DNA of 7,166 nucleotides from Candidatus Aminicenantota bacterium (lineage in GTDB: Bacteria > Acidobacteriota > Aminicenantia > UBA2199), in assembly GCA_023137075.1 (NCBI GenBank), contig JAGLQA010000743.1, positions 1 to 7,166 of the forward strand. The letters run 5' to 3'. Below the pieces are notes generated by a model that ran no database searches, was not told the origin of the DNA, and worked only from the letters and a program-made list of their open reading frames with translations. Within the stretch, counting starts at the first letter, position 1; every line of letters begins with the position of its first letter. This document shows, one piece after another, positions 1-6,134 of this stretch. The translations under genes and the position numbers were made by a program.

Positions 1-75
1 TTTTTTATCGGTCAGGATTTCACATAATCCCTGTCCAACCGTTCCGAAACCCAATAGGGCGATTTTATGTTTCAT
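1..75 (-). CDS. Homoserine dehydrogenase-like protein, N-terminal fragment
   Basis: This is the first 25 codons of a gene that continues beyond the left edge. The fragment reads MKHKIALLGFGTVGQG followed by LCEILTDKK. The GFGTVGQG segment (residues 9-16) is the glycine-rich dinucleotide-binding loop of a Rossmann fold, and the ALLGFGTVG pattern is typical of the start of homoserine dehydrogenases, which reduce aspartate semialdehyde to homoserine with NAD(P)H. A CAGGAG ribosome binding site lies 5 nt before the ATG. It starts 24 bp after the stop of the 412-residue gene, so it is probably the distal gene of the same transcript. Only the nucleotide-binding loop is visible. The catalytic domain and any ACT domain are outside the window, so a related dehydrogenase with another substrate is possible, and its place in what looks like a catabolic cluster makes that worth keeping open. 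Confidence 0.75.
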   Translation of the reverse strand, partial: MKHKIALLGFGTVGQGLCEILTDKK

Positions 76-99
76 TTTTTCTCCTGTTTTTTATGCCTA

Positions 100-1338
100 C
101 TACCGGTAAGCGATTCCACCAAAAGTTGCTTTATGGCCGCGCTGCATGATTGTTTTGGCATCTTTCGTACAGCGTACACATTTGTAATAGATAACGTCAC
201 CAATCTCTGTGGCATTAGCCAGTCGCTCTTCTTTGGGTAAAAAGTAGGTTCCCATGGTGTCTAAAGGCCGGGATGTACCGTCGCTTTCATACTTGATGGT
301 AATATTCGTGCCTGAATCTAAAACTTTGAATGCGTTTTCAGTCCAATCGAAATCCGCCATGCCTAAATCGGGATTAATGCGCAAATGGGCTGACAGGGAA
401 ACTCCGGGGATTCCGCTTTCCGCCAGTTCTTGCGCGCACTGGATAAACATTTCCGGGGATTGGCCGTTACCTAAGTTGATCTCGTAAATGGCGGTGCTGC
501 CGTCTTCCCGCAGGTACTCTTTCATGATGTTCAACAGCATGCGCAGTTGGATGGCATTCTGGGTGGAGAGCAGCATGGATATTTTGAAGTTCATATTATT
601 AATGTCACGGGCATAATAACAACCGGCTACGATGGAAGACCAACTGGGATTAAGAAAGAAATCCGCCCCGGTGTTTAATGCGGCCCTGGTGATACCGTCT
701 AAGTAGACCAGGTGATTGTTGTTGGCAACTTCGACTCCGCCTAAGTTGCCGAAAGCCGTGCCCATGTTTTTCAGGATTAATGCCCGCGTTCCCGTTTCCG
801 GCACATAGGTCTCGAATTTTTCCCCGGTAACCTTCTCCAAACGGTCATAAGTGGCGTCGCTGAGCGGCGTTCCCACTAAGTTGGTGTTACAAAACTTCTC
901 GGCTTTCATGATGTTTTCAGCCATTATCAGGGTGGTTAACAATTCACCGTTGAGAACATAATCTTCGGTAAGGGCCATAACCGAAATAAATTCAGCCGGG
1001 ACTAAGATTTCGCCGTCTTCGGCCATCCGCTCCATGCAGCGCAGGGTTACAGGCGCCCCCTGAAAACCGGAAACCTGGGTGGTGGCTACACCGGGTTTGC
1101 CGAACGTAATATTGTGCTTCTCGATAAAATCTTCAACCTTGGGAAAACTCTTCGCAAATTCTTCGGCTTTGCTCACCATCTCAGCGAAACCTTTCGCTTC
1201 GGCCACCTTTTTTCGTTCTTCATATCGGCGCATTTTTTCGAGGGTGTTAGAAATTTTTTTGGCACCGCCGTAAGTTTCCTTTAAAGCATCCATCTGCTTC
1301 ATATCTTTTTTACTTAAAAAATCATAATGTAATCCCAT
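100..1338 (-). CDS. Uncharacterised 412-residue protein, possible enzyme
   Basis: I do not recognise the family. The protein has no signal peptide or membrane segment and looks soluble and cytoplasmic. Residues about 10-65 are Lys/Glu-rich and probably helical. From about residue 75 it looks like a mixed alpha/beta globular domain with glycine-containing turns (VSGFQGAP at 89-96, GNLGGVEVANNNH at 197-209, INLGNGQSP at 287-295), and there is a CVRC pair at 387-390 near the C-terminus. Conserved-looking polar stretches such as SLSAHLRINPD (314-324) suggest an active site, but that is inference. The start is supported by an AGGAGG site 6 nt upstream. It lies 17 bp after the aminotransferase stop and 24 bp before the homoserine-dehydrogenase-like gene, so it is almost certainly co-translated with them and likely acts on a related amino acid or 2-oxo acid derivative. 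Coding character is clear: long, intact, with a good ribosome binding site. Confidence 0.85.
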   Translation of the reverse strand: MGLHYDFLSKKDMKQMDALKETYGGAKKISNTLEKMRRYEERKKVAEAKGFAEMVSKAEEFAKSFPKVEDFIEKHNITFGKPGVATTQVSGFQGAPVTLRCMERMAEDGEILVPAEFISVMALTEDYVLNGELLTTLIMAENIMKAEKFCNTNLVGTPLSDATYDRLEKVTGEKFETYVPETGTRALILKNMGTAFGNLGGVEVANNNHLVYLDGITRAALNTGADFFLNPSWSSIVAGCYYARDINNMNFKISMLLSTQNAIQLRMLLNIMKEYLREDGSTAIYEINLGNGQSPEMFIQCAQELAESGIPGVSLSAHLRINPDLGMADFDWTENAFKVLDSGTNITIKYESDGTSRPLDTMGTYFLPKEERLANATEIGDVIYYKCVRCTKDAKTIMQRGHKATFGGIAYR

Positions 1339-1355
1339 TTTTTTCCTCCTTTCTT

Positions 1356-2546
1356 TTATTTTTTTCTTAGTTTGAATAATGCCTCTTTAATAAGCGCCAG
1401 GGCCTTTTCGATTGCTTCCGATGAGTTCGTGAAGGTTAGACGCAGGTAACCTTCCCCCATGGGACCGAAGGATGTACCGGGCAGTAATGCCACACCGGCT
1501 TCCTCCAATAGGTAATTGGCCATCTCTTTGGAGGATTTGCCGAAGCTTTTAATGTTGGGGAAAACATAAAAAGCGCCTTTGGGCAAACGGCAGGTGATTC
1601 CGGGGATATCATTAAGCCCCTTTACTATCACATCTCGCCTGGACCGGAAGATGCGGCGGATAGCGGCCACCTGTTCCTGGTCGCCGGTCAGGGCTTCTAT
1701 TCCGGCAACCTGTGTAAAGGCGGCGGTACAGCCCACGGAGTGGGTTAATAACAGCCCGACGATATCGGCCAATTCTTCCGGCATCACGCCGTATCCCAGG
1801 CGCCATCCGGTCATGGCATAGGTTTTGGAAAAACCGTCCATAATAATCGTCCGTTCTTTCATACCGGGTATTGTCATGATGTTTTTCATCGGCTCATCGG
1901 TATATACAAGTTGGGTATAGATATCGTCCGAAAGTACCCAGCAGTCGAATTTCTTAGCGGCTTCGGCCAGGGTGAGGATATCTGCCCCAGGGATGATGCC
2001 GCCGGTCGGATTGGATGGGGGATTGATGATAATGAGCCGGGTACGGTCGTTCACTTTTCGGCCGAATTCCTCCATATCGAAAGAGAAATCCTTCTCCTCC
2101 TTCAAAGGAATGGGAACCGGTACAGCGCCCATGGTTTCGATAATGGCCCGGTAGCTGGGGAAACCGGGGTCCGGATAGATAACTTCATCTCCCGGTTCCA
2201 GCAGGGCCATCATGGGAAAGAACAGCAGTGGTTTCGCGCCCGGGCCAACTACCACCTGGCGGGGAGAAAATTCCATGCCGATGCGGGCGCCGGTACTATC
2301 GGCTATCGCTTTTCTAAGTGCCGGGATGCCGGCTGAAGGTGTGTAGCGGGTTTCACCGGCAGCAATAGCCCGAATACCTTCTATGCCGATGTTGGGAAAG
2401 GTCCGGAAATCGGGCTGGCCGATCTCCAAATGGATAATCTCCCGGCCGTCAGCCTCCATTTTCTGGGCTCGGGCCAGGACCTCATAGGCGCCCTCCGGTT
2501 CTAAGTGGGCGGTGCGGTTTGCGAATGTTTGATGGTTTTTTTTCAT
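1356..2546 (-). CDS. Class I/II PLP-dependent aminotransferase (396 aa)
   Basis: A fold-type I pyridoxal-phosphate aminotransferase of the aspartate-aminotransferase superfamily, of usual length. Visible landmarks: EIGQPDF (41-47), RYTPSAGIPALR (67-78), the phosphate-binding GPGAKP (101-106), INPPSNPTGG (174-183) with the cofactor-contacting Asn175, SDDIY (206-210) with Asp207 for the pyridine nitrogen and Tyr210, GFSKTYAMTGWR (238-249) with Schiff-base Lys241, and YLRLTF (367-372) with Arg369 for the substrate carboxylate. The side-chain specificity is not readable. The aromatic position often occupied by Trp in aspartate aminotransferases is in PGFPSY (127-132), with Phe129. I place the start at 2546, not at the longer open frame beginning at 2729, because AGGAGG lies just upstream of this ATG and the ATG overlaps the regulator's TGA as ATGA, which implies translational coupling. 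The longer frame would run through the regulator gene and adds a non-family N-terminus. Confidence 0.93.
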   Translation of the reverse strand: MKKNHQTFANRTAHLEPEGAYEVLARAQKMEADGREIIHLEIGQPDFRTFPNIGIEGIRAIAAGETRYTPSAGIPALRKAIADSTGARIGMEFSPRQVVVGPGAKPLLFFPMMALLEPGDEVIYPDPGFPSYRAIIETMGAVPVPIPLKEEKDFSFDMEEFGRKVNDRTRLIIINPPSNPTGGIIPGADILTLAEAAKKFDCWVLSDDIYTQLVYTDEPMKNIMTIPGMKERTIIMDGFSKTYAMTGWRLGYGVMPEELADIVGLLLTHSVGCTAAFTQVAGIEALTGDQEQVAAIRRIFRSRRDVIVKGLNDIPGITCRLPKGAFYVFPNIKSFGKSSKEMANYLLEEAGVALLPGTSFGPMGEGYLRLTFTNSSEAIEKALALIKEALFKLRKK

Positions 2547-3295
2547 TCGTCTCCTCCTAAACTGATCGCTTTTTTTATCCTGGTAACGGTTTCTTTTAAT
2601 TGATCGGCCAACTCCGCCATCCTGGCCCAGGTAAAACGTACCGACGGACCGGCGAAACTGATGGCTCCATAGAAATTGAGTTCCGGGATAGCCAGGGGTA
2701 CGGCCACACAGTGCAGCCCGACTTCCCATTCTTCTATATCTAAGCTGTATCCCCTTTTTTTGACTTCCTCGATATAGGTGACCAATTTTTGGAGATCTGA
2801 GATCGTATTTTTTGTTCTCTTTTCTAAAACAAGCCGGGAAATAATACCCTTTCTTTCGAATTCGGGGAGGATCGACAGGGCGGCTTTCCCTAAGGCCGTA
2901 CAGTGCAGTGAGATATAACTGCCGATATTGGTCTGAATTTGCAGGCTGCGGTTACTTTCGAATTTGTCAAGGTAGAGAATCTTATGGTTGTTTAGTTCGC
3001 CTAAGTTGACCGTTTCATTCACTTTCTCTGTTAATTTTACCAATAATGGATGAGCTTTTCCCACGATCAGTTGTTTGACCGGCACTTTACTGCCCAATTC
3101 AAACAACCTGATACCCGGAACATAAGAGCCGTTTTTTTTATCAAGCAGGTTCAATGATTCGAGGGTTTGCAAAAACCGGAAGAGGGTCGTTTTGTTCATC
3201 GATAAAGCCGTACTCATTTCGCTTAGACTCATCTTTTGCGGGTTCGCTGCCACGAAAGAGAGTATTTTAAAAGCCTTTTGAATCGAACTATTCAT
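2543..3295 (-). CDS. IclR-family transcriptional regulator (250 aa)
   Basis: A cytoplasmic DNA-binding regulator of normal IclR length. Residues about 1-65 form the winged helix-turn-helix: MSLSEMSTALSMNKTTLFR spans 22-40 and contains the recognition helix, followed by the wing around KKNGSYVPG (53-61). The rest is the IclR effector-binding (GAF-like) domain, with the signature segments HCTALGKAAL (131-140), RGYSLDIEEWEVGLHCVAVP (181-200) and ISFAGPSVR (212-220). It sits between the aldehyde oxidoreductase and the aminotransferase and overlaps the latter by 4 bp, so it is very likely the local regulator. Effectors of this family are usually small organic acids, which fits a 2-oxo acid or carboxylic acid ligand (inference). 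The ribosome binding site before the ATG at 3295 is weak (ATAGG close to the start), which suggests modest expression. Its own promoter lies at 3361-3390. Confidence 0.95.
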   Translation of the reverse strand: MNSSIQKAFKILSFVAANPQKMSLSEMSTALSMNKTTLFRFLQTLESLNLLDKKNGSYVPGIRLFELGSKVPVKQLIVGKAHPLLVKLTEKVNETVNLGELNNHKILYLDKFESNRSLQIQTNIGSYISLHCTALGKAALSILPEFERKGIISRLVLEKRTKNTISDLQKLVTYIEEVKKRGYSLDIEEWEVGLHCVAVPLAIPELNFYGAISFAGPSVRFTWARMAELADQLKETVTRIKKAISLGGDE

Positions 3296-3350
3296 CCTAT
3301 TTCAACATTTTATAAATCATCGCTGTTTTACCGGTCAGCCGAACAATGAG

Positions 3351-3390
3351 CTGTGGTTTCATTATATCACCCTTCTACTGTGGTTTTCAA
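3351..3390. promoter_or_regulatory. Direct repeats over the IclR-gene promoter, candidate autoregulatory site
   Basis: Two related boxes occur 27 bp apart: CTGTGGTTTCA (3351-3361) and CTGTGGTTTTCAA (3378-3390). Read on the coding strand they are TGAAACCACAG and TTGAAAACCACAG. One abuts the -10 hexamer and the other contains the -35 hexamer. The first carries the same TGAAAC half-site found three times at the oxidoreductase promoter, so binding by the IclR-type regulator to repress its own gene is plausible but inferred. Confidence 0.45.
3361..3390 (-). promoter_or_regulatory. Sigma-A-type promoter of the IclR-family gene
   Basis: On the minus strand there is TTGAAA (3390-3385), an 18-bp spacer, and a perfect TATAAT (3366-3361). 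This predicts transcription starting near 3354 and a leader of about 60 nt before the regulator ATG at 3295. It lies in the 133-bp gap after the oxidoreductase stop, so the regulator-aminotransferase-unknown-dehydrogenase genes can be expressed independently of the oxidoreductase. No convincing terminator for the oxidoreductase was found in the same gap, so read-through is also possible. Confidence 0.7.
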
Positions 3391-3428
3391 TACGTGCCAA
3401 CATCCCGGGGCTGCTGGTATTTTTTTCA

Positions 3429-5216
3429 TTACAATCGCTCTATCTTCAACTGCCTGAGCTTCTCCTCCGTGGGGATGCCCTTTTCGTCCCAGCCTCTTTC
3501 TTGGTAGTACAGGTCACACCACTCGGCGAACTTTTCTTCAGTCAGGTACTGATCCTTGAATATTCCGGAGAGGTGCTTCTCCTTGTGAAACCTGGGGGGC
3601 AGGGTGTCGTCTTTCCTGGTCCTGCCGTTTTTTATGTTGTACATGCGGGTAATATTCGATATCTTTTCTCCCAATTGCTGTAAATCTTCGGCGCTAAATT
3701 TCAAGCCGGTCATCTTTTTCAATATGGGGGATAACCGGTCAAATCCGAAGGGAAGAAAATCGCAAACCACCAGGCTGTTTCGGGTATTTACTTCATCCTG
3801 GCCGTTCTTGACATATTTCGGCGTATTTTCAAAGGTTAATTCCCCGTTCATCTCTGCGGAAGCCGACCACATACGGGTATGGCTGGCAAAATCGGCAGTA
3901 GCCAGGGCCAATCCCATGGAGGCGCACCCCTTTATATTAACACCCGATAATTCCATTCCCGCGGTCTGCAGGGCAAAATAGTCGCTTCCTTTACCGATTT
4001 TTTGCGAGGCGATGCGGGTCCCTTCTGCCAGGATATCGCCGATGCCGTCACGGTGCGCGATTTTCTTAATCATCTCGTGCACCGCTTCGCTGCTGCCGAA
4101 GGTCAACTCGATACCGCCGGTATCTTCTGGGGTTAAAATTCCTTTTTCGAAAGCTTCCATGGCAAAAGCGATTACGGAACCGGTGGATATGGTATCCAAC
4201 CCGAAATCATCAGCCAGGTAATTGGCAAAGGCAATGGCTTCCGGGTCATTGAGACCGCAGTTAGATCCCAGCCAGGCAATGGTTTCGTACTCCGGGCCTT
4301 CCATTTCGTAGCCCTGCCATTTGGCCTGCTTGGAACATAGGATGGCACAGCCGAAGCAGGCCGTATTTTTCCAGTTCAGAACCTTCTTGAAATTTTCAGA
4401 GGTTATCTTTTCATAATCATCGACGACTACTTCCCGGCAATTGCGGATGGGTAAGAATCGTCCTAATTCCTGTCCCCAGCGCATCCACATCGAGGTTCCC
4501 TTCTCGTATCTTAAGGCGCGATTGGGATGGGCCAGCACGTCTTTTGTCAACCGGGCGGTCAACTCTTTGTACCCTGGTTCATCAAGAAATACCGGTTGTT
4601 CATTGCCACCCACTACCACAGCTTTCAGATTTTTTGAACCCATCACGGCGCCGGCGCCGCCGCGGCCGAATTGGCGGTTGTAATCGGTGCCGATGCAGGC
4701 GTATTTTACCTGTTTTTCACCGGCAGTGCCGATGGTAAGAATCCGGGTACCCGGGTACTTTTTTCGCAACTCCTTCTCGGTTTCGAACCTGTTTTTCCCC
4801 CAAAATTGCCCGGCATCTTCAAAAGAAACCTGTCCCGGTTCGATATGAAGATATACGGGTTTATCGTTCTTCCCGGTGATAAAAATATAATCGACACCGG
4901 CTCTTTTTACCTGGGGGCCGAAGTGGCCGCCGATATGGGAATCGAGAAATGTGCCGGTTAGCGGTGACTTGGTAACCAGGGTGGAACGAGCCGACGTTTG
5001 CACTCGTGACCCGGTAAAGGGACCGGTAATAAAAATTAGCGGATTTTCCGCTGAAAAGGGATCATGAGTGATTAACCCGTTATCCGTTAACAATTTTAAT
5101 CCTGCTCCTTTTCCACCGATAAATTCTTCAAAAAGCCCCGGTGGTGGAGATTCGAAGTGAAATTTGCGGTTTGTCAGATCGATGTGCAGACACTTGTTCA
5201 TCATGCCTTTGACCAT
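3429..5216 (-). CDS. Tungsten-type aldehyde ferredoxin oxidoreductase (595 aa)
   Basis: A member of the aldehyde ferredoxin oxidoreductase family: cytoplasmic enzymes with a tungsten (or molybdenum) bis-pterin cofactor and a [4Fe-4S] cluster that interconvert aldehydes and carboxylic acids using ferredoxin. The cluster ligands are visible as CFGCAILC (Cys287, Cys290, Cys294) with a distant Cys485 in SLVVCDF. Pterin-binding and family segments include FIGGKGAGL (32-40), LDSHIGGHFGPQVKRAG (91-107), GRGGAGAVMGSKNLKA (184-199), ILAEGT (395-400) and RMYNIKNG (524-531). The C-terminus (YQERGWDEKGIPTEEKL, 571-587) is also typical, and the length is normal and intact. The start at 5216 is chosen because AGGAGGT lies 5 nt upstream; Met5/Met6 are less likely. 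It is the first gene of the cluster, 133 bp before the regulator gene. No ferredoxin or pterin-synthesis gene is in the window. The substrate is unknown; aldehydes from amino-acid-derived 2-oxo acids would fit the neighbouring aminotransferase. Confidence 0.96.
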   Translation of the reverse strand: MVKGMMNKCLHIDLTNRKFHFESPPPGLFEEFIGGKGAGLKLLTDNGLITHDPFSAENPLIFITGPFTGSRVQTSARSTLVTKSPLTGTFLDSHIGGHFGPQVKRAGVDYIFITGKNDKPVYLHIEPGQVSFEDAGQFWGKNRFETEKELRKKYPGTRILTIGTAGEKQVKYACIGTDYNRQFGRGGAGAVMGSKNLKAVVVGGNEQPVFLDEPGYKELTARLTKDVLAHPNRALRYEKGTSMWMRWGQELGRFLPIRNCREVVVDDYEKITSENFKKVLNWKNTACFGCAILCSKQAKWQGYEMEGPEYETIAWLGSNCGLNDPEAIAFANYLADDFGLDTISTGSVIAFAMEAFEKGILTPEDTGGIELTFGSSEAVHEMIKKIAHRDGIGDILAEGTRIASQKIGKGSDYFALQTAGMELSGVNIKGCASMGLALATADFASHTRMWSASAEMNGELTFENTPKYVKNGQDEVNTRNSLVVCDFLPFGFDRLSPILKKMTGLKFSAEDLQQLGEKISNITRMYNIKNGRTRKDDTLPPRFHKEKHLSGIFKDQYLTEEKFAEWCDLYYQERGWDEKGIPTEEKLRQLKIERL

Positions 5217-5273
5217 TTTTACCTCCTCAGGCGAATGACTCTTTGTTTTAAAAGAAAGTCTAAATTTTTGACC

Positions 5274-5299
5274 GTTTCAATATTTGAAACGCCGTTTCA
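5274..5299. promoter_or_regulatory. Three-half-site operator, candidate IclR-type binding site
   Basis: Three half-sites lie in a row: GTTTCA (5274-5279), TGAAAC (5285-5290) and GTTTCA (5294-5299). The first two form GTTTCAA-TAT-TTGAAAC (5274-5290) and the last two form TGAAAC-GCC-GTTTCA (5285-5299). The palindrome centres are 10 bp apart and the outer direct repeats 20 bp apart, so all sites face the same side of the helix. The block lies about 13-38 nt downstream of the predicted transcription start of the oxidoreductase gene, a position suited to repression. IclR-family PcaU/PobR are known to use three-repeat operators combining an inverted and a direct repeat, so binding by the regulator encoded at 2543-3295 is the natural inference. 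Confidence 0.6.
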
Positions 5300-5317
5300 T
5301 ATTTTTAATTATTTATT

Positions 5318-5347
5318 ATTATAAAGGAATTCTTGAGGAAATGTCAA
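5318..5347 (-). promoter_or_regulatory. Consensus sigma-A promoter of the aldehyde oxidoreductase gene
   Basis: On the minus strand a perfect TTGACA (5347-5342) is followed by an 18-bp spacer and a perfect TATAAT (5323-5318). The predicted start is near 5311, giving a leader of about 95 nt that contains the three-half-site operator. Such a strong promoter normally needs a repressor to be controlled, consistent with the operator just downstream. Confidence 0.8.
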
Positions 5348-5377
5348 GGGAAAAACAAAATTATTTTTTGCCCTGCT

Positions 5378-5401
5378 CGAAATTCCGGTACCCGGGATTC
5401 G
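5378..5401. repeat. Imperfect inverted repeat upstream of the oxidoreductase promoter
   Basis: CGAA-A-TTCCGG, a TAC loop and CCGGGA-TTCG can pair as a 10-bp stem with one bulged A and one T-G wobble. No T-tract follows the hairpin on the minus strand, so it is not a standard terminator for the cupin gene. It starts about 30 bp upstream of the -35 box and may be an activator or secondary operator site, or simply a dyad. Function is unknown. Confidence 0.4.
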
Positions 5402-5486
5402 ATAAAATACCCACTAATTTTTAGAGCTTAGTTCACTTCGCTCTTAACCGGGAAAAAAAATGTCGAAAGAATGGCATGAGGGGTGC

Positions 5487-5810
5487 TTATTCGCCTAAGG
5501 TTTTTGTTTCAGTTGGTTCGACTAACAGCACCCAGGCGGGTTTTTCAGAACGTGAACGGTGCCGCAATCCCTTTTCGACTAAGTAGCTTTCCATTTCGTC
5601 GAGTTCTATGGTACCATCTTTATTGGTATCTATAAATATTTTACCCTTAATTACTAAAAAAAATTCGTCCTCTTTTTGGTGGGTGTGCCATTGGTAAGCC
5701 CCCTCTATTTTGGCAATTCTCAAGGCGGTTTTATTAATAGAAACGACATCCATGATCTGCCACGGCTTTTTTACTTTTTCGATTAACTCCAAAAGATTAA
5801 CCTTTTTCAT
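5487..5810 (-). CDS. Small single-domain cupin protein (107 aa)
   Basis: A small cytoplasmic beta-barrel protein of the cupin superfamily. Cupin motif 1 is visible as HTHQKEDEF with His42, His44 and Glu49 as likely metal ligands, followed after six residues by Gly56. Motif 2 is represented by EKGLRHR with His84 as the fourth ligand. Family members of this size are metal-binding isomerases, dioxygenases or sensor-like proteins, and the substrate cannot be inferred. Between the two motifs, residues 61-72 (DTNKDGTIELDE) match the canonical EF-hand calcium loop DxDxDGxIxxxE, with Asn in the third position. The usual Pro of motif 2 (VPKG) is replaced in VEKG. The start at 5810 has GGAGGT about 4-5 nt upstream and a good promoter at 5869-5897. 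It is separated from the oxidoreductase gene by 270 bp with that gene's own promoter, so it is probably an independent unit. Confidence 0.85.
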   Translation of the reverse strand: MKKVNLLELIEKVKKPWQIMDVVSINKTALRIAKIEGAYQWHTHQKEDEFFLVIKGKIFIDTNKDGTIELDEMESYLVEKGLRHRSRSEKPAWVLLVEPTETKTLGE

Positions 5811-6134
5811 TTCGACCTCCAGGCATTATGCCGCAAACTCGGGTTTTTACCCATAATTTTTATACCGTATTATAACAAAAAAATGTAGTATTATCAACAA
5901 AATTGAAACAAAGCTCTTTTCCGCTTCATATAAAAATGGTCGATTTAATGATTATCTTTAGGAGTAAATATTATAAATGGCGTTGCCACTATGGCGAATA
6001 TCGGAGGAAAAACGAGGAAAACAAATTACCTGACCTCATTTTTTCTTATTAGTTGACCGTTATTCGGATTTTTCCATAGATCATTAAATAATTCCGGAAG
6101 ATATCACGACACCAGCGGATGAATGCAAATAAAA
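5811..6134. other. AT-rich intergenic region between cupin and toxin genes
   Basis: This 324-bp gap holds the cupin ribosome binding site and promoter at its left end. The remainder (about 5910-6134) is AT-rich, with no coding region I can support, no RNA gene recognised and no clear hairpin-plus-T-tract terminator for the toxin gene. Confidence 0.6.
5869..5897 (-). promoter_or_regulatory. Sigma-A-type promoter of the cupin gene
   Basis: On the minus strand TTGATA (5897-5892), a 17-bp spacer and a perfect TATAAT (5874-5869) lie upstream of the cupin ATG at 5810. The predicted start near 5862 gives a leader of about 50 nt. A single TTGAAAC half-site at 5903-5909 lies just upstream of the -35 box; alone in AT-rich DNA it is weak evidence for shared regulation with the oxidoreductase. 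Confidence 0.7.

Noticed and set aside
1911..2336. A 141-codon open frame on the plus strand opposite the aminotransferase
   Set aside because: It is antisense to a confident gene, has no recognisable domain and no good ribosome binding site; typical shadow frame of GC-moderate coding DNA.
2547..2729. A 61-codon N-terminal extension of the aminotransferase
   Set aside because: It lies entirely inside the IclR-family gene in another frame, has no family resemblance, and the ATG at 2546 has an ideal AGGAGG site and ATGA overlap.
3398..3427. Hairpin plus T-tract resembling an intrinsic terminator near the oxidoreductase stop
   Set aside because: The T-tract is on the plus strand, opposite to the direction of the genes, and the stem (CCAACA/TGCTGG) contains a mismatch with a long loop.
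5423..5444. AGAGC/GCTCT inverted repeat after the cupin gene, considered as its terminator
   Set aside because: Only a 5-bp stem with a 12-nt loop and no T-tract on the minus strand after it; not distinguishable from chance.
5977..6033. An 18-codon plus-strand open frame with an AGGAG upstream
   Set aside because: The AGGAG is about 12 nt from the ATG, the frame is very short and nothing supports it as a peptide gene.
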